From: Apostichopus japonicus
Lineage: Eukaryota; Echinodermata; Holothuroidea; Aspidochirotida; Stichopodidae
Assembly (NCBI RefSeq): GCF_037975245.1
Contig: NC_092572.1
Location: forward strand, 27,389,989 to 27,453,988
Reading direction: 5' to 3'
DNA: 64,000 bases
The first letter of the stretch is position 1. The number at the start of each line of letters is the position of its first letter. The position numbers were made by a program, and so were the translations under genes. The notes under the pieces were generated by a model. That model saw nothing but the letters and a program-made list of their open reading frames with translations, had not been told where the DNA came from and searched no databases. Below, in pieces: positions 1 through 13,000 of the stretch.

Positions 1-206
1 GTTGTTCTCATCATAACAGAATAATAGAGCAAATTCATAGTTTCCCAGAGGTAAATTTAACTTTTACTGATGGAAACGGAAAATATTCTAAGCATCCTGC
101 TAAATGATGAAGTTCACTTCCAATTAAATTGAATTTCTCAGCGTTTATTACGTGCGCGATCGTCAGCAAACTATGGTTATGTCGTACTTGCACACCCGCA
201 ATTTAT

Positions 207-245
207 ACATATTATATATATATATATGTTTATATATATATATAT

Positions 246-293
<48 letters not shown>
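207..293. repeat. TA dinucleotide microsatellite
   Basis: Interrupted (TA)n with TATATG variants, inside the JAK intron that runs off the left edge. The remainder of 1-953 shows no exon-like sequence. Confidence 0.9.
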
Positions 294-296
<3 letters not shown>

Positions 297-953
297 TATA
301 TGAATATTTATTACTTGGTTACACAACAACCAGCTGCTTTGATAGAGATCATGGCAACTGAATGTAAAAAAGACAAATTGTTCATAACTCTGATTCCAGC
401 TCAAGCAGTTTAAAAGCAGATGAGATCTACAGGGTAAGGGATTTGATTTATTCTATCTTAAAAACAGAACTGGTGGTCTGAATCAACTCAAAGAGTCAAA
501 CCTAAGAAGCATTCACAACAGACGAGATCATAAAAACAGACACAAATTCTACTTTCCTATAACCAAAATTACTACTTAAAGCGGGAGGCTTGGGTTTATC
601 TCAACGACATATCACTTAGTAAATGAGGACAGTATTAACACAAGACCATAATCTATGCTCCTTTAACTGTTTAAAGCAAAGTTCTGGATTTCAATAAATA
701 ACAAGGGATAAATCACAGAATGGTACACTATAATGACAGTATCATAACAGAAAACGTATGATGCATTTCAATCGCAGACAATGTCCACAATGATTAAATG
801 AATTATGGAAAAATTCACAAAATGTAACTGTGAGAAGTAAATGATACATCACATAGACAAGTTAGTTCAATATTAAGTTACAATGCAGAAAAACCTAGTC
901 AATTTTTCATTTCAATTTGAAAAAATAAATCCTGAAGCCTGCCGTGCACCCAC

Positions 954-1084
954 CTGGCATATCTGCTGACCAAACAGGAACAAAGTGGTTTGCGTTATTT
1001 GGGTTTTCTTTCCCTCCAGGTATCTATCTAAACTTCCCATCTCCACAAACTCCATCACAAGCTGCAGAGAGCTACTAATTGAGG
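954..1084 (-). CDS. JAK: JAK exon: JH1 hinge and alpha-D/alpha-E, last exon in the window
   Basis: The split codon restores Ser, then SLQLVMEFVEMGSLDRYLEG (hinge and GSL motif) and LFLFGQQICQ at the start of alpha-E. It leaves in phase 0 at CAG|GTGGGTG. The next exon should carry the HRD catalytic loop and lies left of the window. Confidence 0.92.
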
Positions 1085-4000
1085 CTGAAAAAAGGAAGAA
1101 AAGTGGTTAAATTGATAAAAATGCACTTAACTCCATTTTTAAATCAGAAACAGGCAGAGTAATCTAATCGATGTATGCCCCACAACCCCCCCCCCCTCCC
1201 TACCTTCATGCTAGAGGGTTTCCGCCTTCATGCAGGAAGATTTACCCCTTGTCTTTGTAAGTTGCCTCGCTTTATGAAAGCATGACTGAAGACAGAATTT
1301 AACTCTTGACATGTTTCTAAGTTGAGAGGAAGAAAGAAGGTAAATAAAGCTAGAATTACTTTCTATAATAAGCTACATATACCTTAAAAAAAGGTAAGTT
1401 TCTGCGATGCTTCTTTATGGCTCAAATGATGATGACTTGCCGGTCTTCGGTGTAGAACTAAATGTTAATGTAAAGCTTTTGCTTGATAGATTCCAAATGA
1501 ACCAGGAAAATATATGAACCAGATCTCTTGGAAGGAAAGAAACTGTCAAGCTAGAATGGGTTCCTAACTGGTGACCTCGGTAAATCAAGTCGCAATCTTA
1601 ATCTCGAAAAGCCAAAATTTGTCTGTAAAAAAAGGATTCGCAAAGATTTCCTTGTTCAATTCCCTTTTACCTTTCACTTAATTTCCTTAATGTCGAAGTT
1701 AGTATTACTTTTCCATCAGTGAAAACTCAACTTCCTGCACTACTCCTTATAGGGATCTTTTCAAGCCAAAAGACAAGCCAAAAAAATCAAACCAAACATA
1801 AAAATACCAAAACAATTTCTTTCCTATTTTATAATGGTATAGTGTAACAAAAACATCAGGAATAGTGGTTTCTATGGCAGTTAAAGGCTTATCAAATATT
1901 AAAGAAAAAAAAAGAGTTAAATTGTCTCTTAAGTGCAGCGCAAAGACAAAGAAGAAGGTTTCTTCACAAGTGAAAGTACAATACAAAAGATCACTTTTTT
2001 TCTTTTTTTTTACCTTTCAATATTTTCCTGTTTTTAATTACAGAATTACAGATTTTGAGATAAATCTGCTCGCATTCAGTCACTTCCAAAAACTTTAAAA
2101 GAAGGCCGTGGTTATTCTTACGACTAGTCGTAACAATTATTTATAAACTATTCTTACGACAAAGGCAAATTCAAGCGCAGTAAAGTAAATAAAGCAACTG
2201 CGCATGTAGTAGGGGTAACCCTAACCCTAAACCTCAATCCTAACCCTAACTCTAACCGGAAATTATTGTTACTCCTCGTCGTAAAAATAGTACTCCTGGT
2301 CATAAAAATAGCAACTGTGCATGCGTAGTCGGAAATTATTCTTACGACTAGTCGTAAGAATAGCCACTTTGAAACAAAGCTGTCGGAATTGATTCTGTCA
2401 ATTTTTGGGTAATATTCAGCTCACTGACATCTTGTGACAATAGGCCTTTCAGATGCACTAGTCAAGTCTTAACTTAGGTTTACAATTTGACCTCATATGA
2501 GTGAAGGTGACAAAAGTTCAAAAATTGGAAGTGTTTCACTTTGTACTTTTACTTGTGGTCGATACACATATACATGGAAAGTGTCTGGGCAAAACAAAGT
2601 CTTCAGAATTGCATCGAATCAGCTTTAATTATTTTCTGATTAAAATTCAGATACGGGAGAAAATGTCTGCAAACTATTTATTTAATTTGATCAACCAGGC
2701 ATCGTTAATTTAAGCATAATTCTTGGTCGGTTGGTACAAGGTTGCCGATCGAATTGCAAACTCTGCTTTAACGAAGGTGTTTGGGGTTTGGACACCGACT
2801 CATCATAGAATTATCTGACCTACAAGTAATTTACTCAAATATAAGTGGTTGCTACTAACTGAAAAAAGGCAGTCCAGATGATGCTTTCACTAATTTGGAT
2901 TAATTGCACATTAAGTCATTCGTTTCGGATTGATTCCATTAGATCAAAAACTAATAATAATCGTCTATAGATTCTTCACACTTGCCTTGATCATATGTAT
3001 GTACAGTACAACTTGAAATCAGGCCACACAAAGTGACACAGCACCAAAGCAAAAACAAGTTCAAAGACAAAGTGGTGTTTCATTGATGTACGACTAACTT
3101 ACTGCTCTATTTAGGAATACGATGTCGAAAATAATGGCGTGCAAATAACCAAAGCGGAAATTTTCAAAACAGGTTTTGGTTCCTATTCCGTTTGAAATAA
3201 AGCCGGGCAATGGGATATTTAGCAAGCCAAGCAGCCAAGCAACCAAAATGATCAAAAGTTGTTACCTAACTTAACACAAACAGCTGCTTTTCATGATATT
3301 TTTCAGGACCGCAAAGCAACTAAGATGATTTATTCTCAAATTCACGATAAACCCAGCACTTCCAACAACACCATGGCAGCTGCAGAAATAATCTTTACCT
3401 ATGTTCACAATAACCGACCAATTAAAGCAATGTACCTTTCATGATTGAACAGCTTGGGCAAACTAACATCATTAACCCTCACATTAAAAAAAATAAATAA
3501 GCACATGAACTTTTTTCCATGATTATGCTGTGAAAGTTACTTAAATTATTAACAATCACATTCAAAATCAATTATAAGCTCTCTAACTATATATGATTAC
3601 CCTGTGAAAAGATACTGAAAAACTCCCATTAAATATCATCTAATCTATCATTTTATGATAACGACGCGACAGCCATTCATAATCACTCACCCTCATAATG
3701 TTATGTAGTGTTATGATTATCCTGTGACAAGCTGTTGAACACCTTAACACTCCCATTCAATATAAAACAAGCACTTTAACTTTACTTTTAATGACTACAC
3801 TGCGACTTCTACTGTAATCGTTAACTCTCACAATTCAAAACGACAAGAACTTTAATTTTATTTTTGCGATTACACTGCTGCAGCTACTGAAAAATTAACG
3901 CTCCCATTCATTTAAAGAAAAAAAAGCAATTTAACTTAATTATTAATGATTACGCTGCGACTTCTACTGTTATAATTAACACTCACATTTCAAAACAAAC

Positions 4001-7000
4001 GAGCAATTTAACTTTACTTTTGCTATTATACTTGCAGCAGCTACTGAAAAAACTTAACGCTCGCATTCAAAATAAAACAAGCAATGTTACTTTACTTTTA
4101 ATGATTACACTGCGACTTCTACTGTAATCAATAACACTCACATTTCAAAAGAAAAGAGCACTTTAACTTTATTTTTGTAATCACTCTGCAGCAGCTACTG
4201 AAAACTTAACACTTGCATTCATATTAAAACAAGCAATTTTACTTTAATTTTAATGATTACGCTGCGACTTTTACTGTAATTGTTTACACTCACATTTCAA
4301 AACAAACAAGAATTTTAACTTTATTTTTGCGATTACACTGCAGCAGCTACTGAAAAAACTTGATGCTCGCATTCATATTAACACGAGCAATGTATATTGT
4401 TTTAGGATGACACTGTAGCGATAGCTACTGAGATACTCACATTCACAATATCCAAGCACTTTAACAATATTTTTATGATTACACCGGGACAGCTGCAGAA
4501 TTTCTTGTTCAAAGGAGGCTTCCTCTTCCTTCGCTCTTTCTTTCTTCAGAATTTTAACTGCCACCTCTCGGTGGCACCCCTGGGCTACCTCTAGGACACC
4601 CTTGAACACAAACCCAAAGTGACCCTAGGAGAGATCAAAATACACACCATGGCTTTAAAGCAAGATGTGACAAAACATCGGCCACAAAAAGAAAGGAAAA
4701 TAAAAGAAAAGAAAAAGAGTACAACGATGATTACAGGCAAACAAGGCTTCTTAAAACCATTAAGGTGTAGGTCCATATGGATATGAAACCATAGTGACCA
4801 AGTCGTAATATTTTAAATATTAATGGATATCCCTCTGTTCTAGACAAGAGATTTTCGTAGTAAAAACACACCTTTCTGTTTGTTTCTCATTAGAAGGCTG
4901 TCAAACCTTTGAGATAATTTTGTGTCACACAAATTTAAATGCCACTGATGAGGTTGTTTCATTTTGACAGTGTTTCAAGCTTAGCCGATAATTTCATTAA
5001 TCCCTGTGCCTATTCTGGTGGGTGTAAGTATAGGTAAAATGTGGCATTTTTAAAGGATGACTTTCAGGCACAAAATGAATTTTGATGTATTACAGACTGT
5101 TAAAAACCTACTGATATCAATAAAGGTTGCACAACTCTAAATATTTTTTGGAAGATATTTGATACAATAGATACGCGATTCGTTGACGATTATCTAATTA
5201 AAAGAAATGGACAAATAAAGGAGAAGAAGACATTCTGGATTCAGAGATTTGACTAATCAAAACAAATGTGGGAAGTTAACAGGGGGTAAACAAACAGTAG
5301 ATTGTATTAATCGACAACAGCTCCCAAAAGAGATTTCCTATTTATCAGATTAATGCGAGCAAGATAAAATCAAACATCTGACAAGCCAAATCAGAACTGC
5401 TTTTACCATCACAAAATCTGACCAGTGGACCTTGACTGAAAACAAAACAGGAACCAATTAAAACTTAAAGGAGACTCTTTCCTTACCTGGCCGAGCTGCT
5501 TGGAGAGGACTAATTTGCCTTCAGGGATATTTTCAATACAAACAAACTTCATGCCTTTATCTGCATTCAAGGAGTCAATATCCTGTTGAGAAGAGGAAAA
5601 GGGAGAACAATATATCAATGTAAACTGGTCCATGATTTCTTTTCCAGGAATATATATAAATCTATATATATATATATATATATATATAAATGAAATGTAA
5701 TGAGAAGGAAAATCCAGAACAGTGAAAAAACTTCCAGCCTTTACCTGGATTCGAACCCGGGCCTCCCGCTTTGTACGCGCACACCCTAACCAACTAGGCC
5801 ATGGACGCTGATTGTATGTCCAGAGGATCGAAACCGGTTAGGAAGGTCGTAATTTCACTGTAGGTGTTTAACACCTGTATCGAACAATACTAGTTCTGTT
5901 TTTGATGGAACATGATGCTAACCAACTCGAAAATCATTTGTGATTCCTAAAGCGGGATCTCGAAAGAGATACTTTGAACAGACTATATGTTAATGGAATG
6001 GAGGTAAACGACAAAGGCAAATGAATATATATTTATATATATCTTGGCGCAGAGTGCTCTATATCCGGTGGACAGAGATAAGTATAGGTGAGAAATTGTT
6101 GAGACTAGTGGTACACTAGTAGTTGTTACTCAGAGTTCACAAGTTTGAGCGATCATCAGACAACTCTTGTCTGATGATCGCTCAAACGCGTGAAACTCTG
6201 AGTATTAACTACTAGTGTTCTACTAGTCTCAACAATTTCTCACCCATATATAGACGTATGAAATCCTCAGTTCCGCAAACAGATTTAGTTTGTGATAGCA
6301 TATCAACTCCAATGTCAGGTTCACAGTAAAAACCAAAGTAACTTGAATATTTGTTAAAGTGAGGCCAGATAAAAAAAAATCTTACAAAGAAAAGGTTAAA
6401 CTTACGGGAAGTTCCGGCTCCCCAAATTGCCTCTCCATGATCTTCAGAAAATTACTACTCTCTTGGGTGTCCAAGTCAGGACCTCTTGCTGCTCCTTGTA
6501 CGGGCATCCTCGAGGCATTATTCAATAGATCCTGCTGGGCATTGGCTACAGGACATGATAGGTAAGAGGAGTTTTCTTAGAATAATGGGGCAAAGTTACC
6601 TTTCTATTTTTAAACTTTTACAAATACAAACACAGTGAATACTGCCACCGTTTCCTCCTTCACCTACCCCCCCCCAATGCCTCCACCCCATAATTAGTGA
6701 TTAAGAACATGCTAGTACTGCAGAGTGTTGATCATCAAAAAATATGTAGAAAAATGATGTTAACGAAGGGAGGTTTTAACTTAGGCTGTTGGTCACCAAT
6801 AAACAGATGATGTAACTTCTTTTAAGGTAAGAGAGAAGAAAGAAAAAAAAAAATTCAACTGATCTGAAGGTATGAAAGGATTCATTGATTGATAAATTGT
6901 ATGATTGATTGATTAAAGCAGCTTTTGCGTCCTCGACTATGATTTTTTTCAACCTCACTGACTCCACTATGCCATAACGACATACATAACTAGCTTATCT

Positions 7001-10000
7001 ATTTATATTTTACTCCAAATGGTGGCATAAAAGTCGAAAAAATTGCAACTTTCAACTTTGTTGTTCTCCAAGATATTTTCCGTTGGGAACCCAATAAACC
7101 TCGCCCATAATATGAATATTTAAACACTACGAACATCATTGACAGATACGTAATATAACACCACGCTTGGTTTGTGTACAGTCTATGTGGCAGTTGTACC
7201 AGGGAGTTGCATAACAACTCCCTGGTTGTAACATGGAGGTAAAAACCTCCATGGTTGTACCAACGCAAAGTCTTGAATCTATTTTTAGCAACGTCTCATA
7301 ACTAAACCTGCATCTCTGATTGGTTGAATTCAAACTAGTGGGTTTGGGAACTGAATGTGATTAATTTTGTATGTGGAATACTCGCCAATTAACGTTTTTG
7401 GCAGGGAAAAACTTGGCTAATATCTTAATTTGCTGTTTTGTGATTTGATGTATGTAAAAAACTGGATGGACATGTCAAAAAAGAAGAAAACGGCGACCAA
7501 ACGCAAAATGCTCATTAACAAACATACTATTCACTGATTGGTGGAATTCAAACTAGTGGATTTGGAGATATGAAAACTTTGTCGAGGACACTTTTACTCG
7601 TTATCGATATAAATCGTTAATTACTCGCTAATTAACGCTCTTGGCAGGGTGAAACTTGGTTGGTATCTTAGTTTGGTGTTTTATGATTGATACATGTAAA
7701 AAAATCGATGCACATGTTAAAAAGGTGGAAAAAAGCGACCCAACGCAAAATGCTGCTTTAAAGCAATGAAAGAATGAAGGCTAACTAAATCCTCTTGTTG
7801 GGTTGCTAGACTGCAAGAAGCATATCAAATAATTGTAACAAGGAATGCAACAAACTGTTAGCAAACTGCTTATCAACTGCAAAAAGCCTGTGTAAGTATA
7901 AATATGTAAAAGTTATAAAGTCTGATATTTCGATCCTAGCAGCAGGATCTTCTTCAGAGGCTAACATCTTCAGCGGCTAACTGAGTTAGCCTTTGAAGAA
8001 CTTTGCTTCTGCCAGACACCAGTGGAGGCTCACACAGTTAGCCCCTGAAAACCATCCTGCTAGGATCGAAATGTCAGGCCCACCAACCGATTGAAACAAG
8101 GCAGGGGCTATTCAAGGGAATAAAGTATCGATTTAATCGATTGATTGATTGATTGCTATACACACCAGAATTATCCTCTTCTTCAGTGGTTGGTGTGGTA
8201 GGGAACTCTTCCAAGGACTCCAGGTCCTCTGGTATAGCATCTGGTTCACCATCATCATTATCGTACATCACAGAGGCATAGTAAGGCCCAGATTGGGCGC
8301 CATCTAGGTTACCTAGTTCACAAAAACATTATAATCTTGAACGACAGATCATGTGATCATAAAATGTCAGTAGCAGAATATATTGAAAGACAAGGAAAAT
8401 GATAGCCTTGTAACGTAATAATCTACAGACATACATAACAAAAACAAAACAAACAAAAAATATATAAATAGAGCTTACTGATTGAAGGATTTGCTCTTCA
8501 ACTTAACCCCTTCCTTCTACTGTCCTCTTCTCATCAATTTACAGATTGGGGAAGAACAAAGACAGTTTCTTTTGAATCATTATGAGTTGGTTAAATAGGT
8601 TACTCTGTCTTGTTGCTGTTACAAAGTTCACTCTTCCTAATTTCTTGATTAAACTTCCTGGTTAGGTTTCATTTTCCTAACTTCCTTTAATTGATCAAGT
8701 CAACACATAACTGCTACTTGCAGTTCACAATTCACTGCTGAGATTTGGTTAAGATACTTTTGTAGCTGCTCAAGGCCCTGTGTGATAATGGTGCTTTCAG
8801 AATTTATTGTTCAAAATTCAAGCACCTGTTCACTATTCTACCACCATAGTTTTTTGCTCTCTCAATCATGTGGAAAACTTCCTGGTCAGATATCGTTTTG
8901 GTGATTTGTTTACAATATAATATTGAATCAAAATGTTTGTTTAACATGTATAGTATGCTATCCCTAGTTGATAGTCACTGCTATGTAGGAGACTGCTGAG
9001 AACTCTTTACGATACTCTTTCATTATCATATGTTTGTTTCTTAGGGCAACAGAATTATGTTTGCTGAATTTGTTACAGAAATTAACGCTCCTTCCTCATT
9101 CACCTTCCTCCTCACCTTGCCCCCCCCCCAAAAAAAAAAAATATTAAAAATATTAAAAAGTACAAAAAAAAAAAACCTGCCGACAGAGTTGATTTGACGT
9201 TGATCATAAAATAAGGTAGACTTTGAATCCTATTGTTCTGATCAAACAAGTTCTTTGCTCTTTTCAAAAGTTTATGATAACTTCCTGGTCAGGTTTCTAT
9301 TCTTGTTTTGTTTTTCATTAATTTCCTTACAACTTATTATGTTTCACCTGAATACTACTGCTTCAATTTAATACTCACTGTTGTGTAGAAGACTGTTAAG
9401 ATCTCGTAAGATGCTTTTGCAGCTGTGCCTACTTGCAGGATTCTGAAACCAACAGCTCTCCATGACAGAGTATATGAGCTCAGAGCAGGCGGGCGGTTTA
9501 GGCAGGCGACGACCTTCCGCGTAACTCTGTGTGATCTGTAGGAAACCAAATATGATAGAGAGTTGTGGTCAAGCAACTATGGGCAATTGACTTTCGGTCT
9601 AAGGATTGCAGGGCAGAGGACTGGCTATATCATTAACATTGTCTCCTTGGCCGGTAAGGCACGCAGTGTTATTTGTCACAGCTCTACCAGGGAGTATGTA
9701 GGGGGTCCTGTCAGGTAACTTGCAAATATACAGTTGTATATGCAGGTTTGCAGCCGCACCCTACGGGAAGCCCTGCAGTTGACGTGTTAGTCTTGGAGCA
9801 ATGTTGAGCTCTGCAGCTGCTGTTTGAATAATTCACACTTGACAAGTACATGATGACTGGTGGGCGGGGGTTTAACTGCTGTAAAGTCATGTGAAGATAC
9901 AGGATACAACTAAAATATCTGTCACTACAAATAATTGTGAAGGGCCTACATGATTGGGGCAAAATATCAATTCAATTCTCCATCCATGAATTACAACACA

Positions 10001-13000
10001 CATCGGTAACTGTACGGGCTTTTGAGAGCGGCCCAAAAAATAATTTTTTTGCTACTAATACACAGTAATTTTGACCTGTGTTAACAGGCCCAAAGATTCA
10101 TGCAGCATGTAAGGCCTGCTAGATATTTTTTCCTCACCTCTTGTGATGTCATATTAGCACACGGTTTCTCTCCATAGGACATAATTTCCCATACGGTAAT
10201 TCCATAGCTCCACTTGTCCCCTTCCAGAGTAGGCTCAGCATTTGTTTTCTGTAACTCAGGGGCAGTCCATGCTACCCTATCAACAAAAAGAGAAAAAGAT
10301 GAGAATTTTTTCACAAAAATATTCAGATCTGTCTTGATATATCTTTTATCCACCTTTTGATCATTTTAAGTCTCACATTCAAAAGTTGAATTTTTTATGT
10401 TTTAATTTGAAGACTGATCTTGTTTCAATTTGTCTTATCCCATGTTTATGAGGTTCTTTTTGGTTTAAGTTTCATTAACTATCCTTAATTTTGTCTTAGT
10501 TTTACCTCATTTTGTTTGGAACATTGTATTTTTTTAATTCTTACAAATTCTTCTCTATTCCTCGAATAGTAAAGTGATATAGAAATTAGGACTTCAACGA
10601 CGATAAATTAAAACAAATTAAAATATAAATTAAATAGGCGGTCCTATTGTAAAAGTTTTGCTACACATCTTCCGCCCTTTTCTGGGATAATAAATACTGT
10701 CTGTCGGTACTTTTCACCGAAACGTTTCTGACATCTTACCTCTTTTGTTTGACTTCGTTAGTTATGGCTAGACTATGGTAGTAGACAGATAAAACTGGGT
10801 CACCCAGTTTGACCCGCGTTCGTGGTATTCCCTTCAGGACCAGGACGTTGTGGGCAGACACCTTGCCGTGCACAATCTTTCTTGATTCCTGGAAGAGGAT
10901 AAAGGTTTTACACATAAACTGACAGCAAAGCATTTTGCAGAGTACATAAGACCATTTCCGGAAACCGCAGATTTCTCCTGGATGAAAGAACCCACCTTAA
11001 CTTGGCTGGCCAGGTATTGAACCCAATGATCTTCCATATGTTAGGTTCCATTGCTTCTAATGACACTTGACCATCAAACTTGTCAACTAACTTATCATTA
11101 CTAGGAGTGTTAGCTCAGTTAGCTCACAACTAGGAGTGTTAGCTCAGTGGTTAACGCTGGTGCCTTCCAATCATAAGGTCCCCGGTTCGAGTCACTCCAA
11201 GATCAATGTATTTTGTCCAGTAACAGAGTCGTTGACAATTGACAATTCATAATCAAGGACGTTAAATATGAATCTAAGAGACTGACTTGATCAGCTTGCG
11301 GCTTTGATAAGCCAATGAGGCTTCTTCGCAAGGTCCTGCTTGCAGGAGGATCTAAAATACATACATACTAACATACCTTATTACATTAGGCTGCAATTAG
11401 CTAAGGGCTTTGTGTTAGCAACATGATCCTGTGTCATGCGTCATGTTAGATACCTGATCCCTATGCTGCAAACCCACGACAGACCAACATATCAGTCCGT
11501 TGGAACAAAGTCAAAAGATTCAGCGAACGTCAAAAGATTTGCTATTCTTAATACATGAGGGTGGGATTACGTGTACATACGTTACCATATGCATACTAGA
11601 ATCATACAAACTTCAAAGGCAAGTTTTGCTGTTTGCTGTATTGCACATGACGTTATAAAACACACGTACCAAATATTCTAAGGCATCAACAATCTGTACA
11701 GCGATAAAAAGTTGGTCTAACAGCTTAATCTTGGCCTTGGTCTCTCGTAGGTACTTGTCTAATGGCCCAAAAGCTGCATACTCCATAATGAGCGTGTAAT
11801 TTGCACCGATTCCCAGGAAGTTGATGATGCAAGGGCACTTCCATGTCGCCATGCAATCAACCTGTTGACTAAATTTCTGGAAAAGAGCGACAAAAAATAA
11901 ATAAATAAACAACCCAAAAAATCTAGCCAATTAGAGGTGAAAGGATAAAAAAGTTAATAATAATAAATAGAGAAATAAATAAAAAAATGAATAAAAATAA
12001 GAAATAAATTTAAAAAACTAAATAAATATAAATAAAAAAATAAAACAATCAATAAAAATAAGAAATAAATTTCTCTGTCCTTTTGGTATAGATAATTTGA
12101 ACCTGCCCTATTGAGTGGAATTTGTTACAACCTGCTGTTATATTACTATAGGAAGAGATGACAGGGTCTACCTCAGGATTTTAACCATAGAGGCAACGAA
12201 TGGTAAGCCAGACCTCAAGTGTAGTACCAAGCCTCCCGATGCATTATTCCTCGTAAGTGAAGCCAAAACGATAATCAGTTCATTTCACAAAGCTGCTGTA
12301 TGTCCAATCTATCACTATCGTAGAGTAACTTTCCTTGTGTGTGTGCGAGTGCAATATCCAAAGATGACAATCAAACATTTTAAGATGTTTATTAATGACA
12401 TCATAAAGTTAGCAGGAAACACGATCATCGGGGAGAGTCAGCCGTCGGTGGATTGGGTCAACATAAGTTGTTTACATGCCAAGTTGTGGTGAATTTAGGG
12501 ACCGGAAGCATGGGGGGGGGGGGATTGGGATGGGGAACCTCTGTTCGTGCCTAACACGACCATCTTACTGGAGGCACCATTCTGTACAGCTGGTAGACTG
12601 AAGGGCAATCCATGTACATGCATTTCGTCTGTCTTGTGCCTATATTTATCTTCCTAATTGCTTCCTGGAAATAGTTGAAAACAACCAGTTCCATTCTTAA
12701 CAGACATTCTTGACAACGTCTTTGTTGTGCTATTCCATCAAAAAGGCATTCAAAGGATTTTCTTGGTTGACTTTGTAAAATGTACAGAAAAACTTTGCCA
12801 TGACCTCATGTGATAAACAATGATCTGTTGGAAATGGGTACAAACCTTGTCTCCATGGAAACACTTAAATGCTGTGATACTTTTCAAATCTGCCCGAAGA
12901 AGAATTATTGTTTCCCTTTGTATTCTAACATATTATAATGTATAGAACTAAGTAAGCTTTTACTTTGACTTGAATGTAATGTTTATAACAAAGCAAACAG

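Noticed and set aside
5738-5810. Possible tRNA gene (minus strand)
   Set aside because: A and B boxes are present, but the acceptor stem does not close and the sequence runs into a SINE-like body with a TA tail.
12115-12492. 125-codon open frame on the plus strand inside a JAK intron
   Set aside because: No recognisable domain, antisense to an intron, no splice or promoter support.
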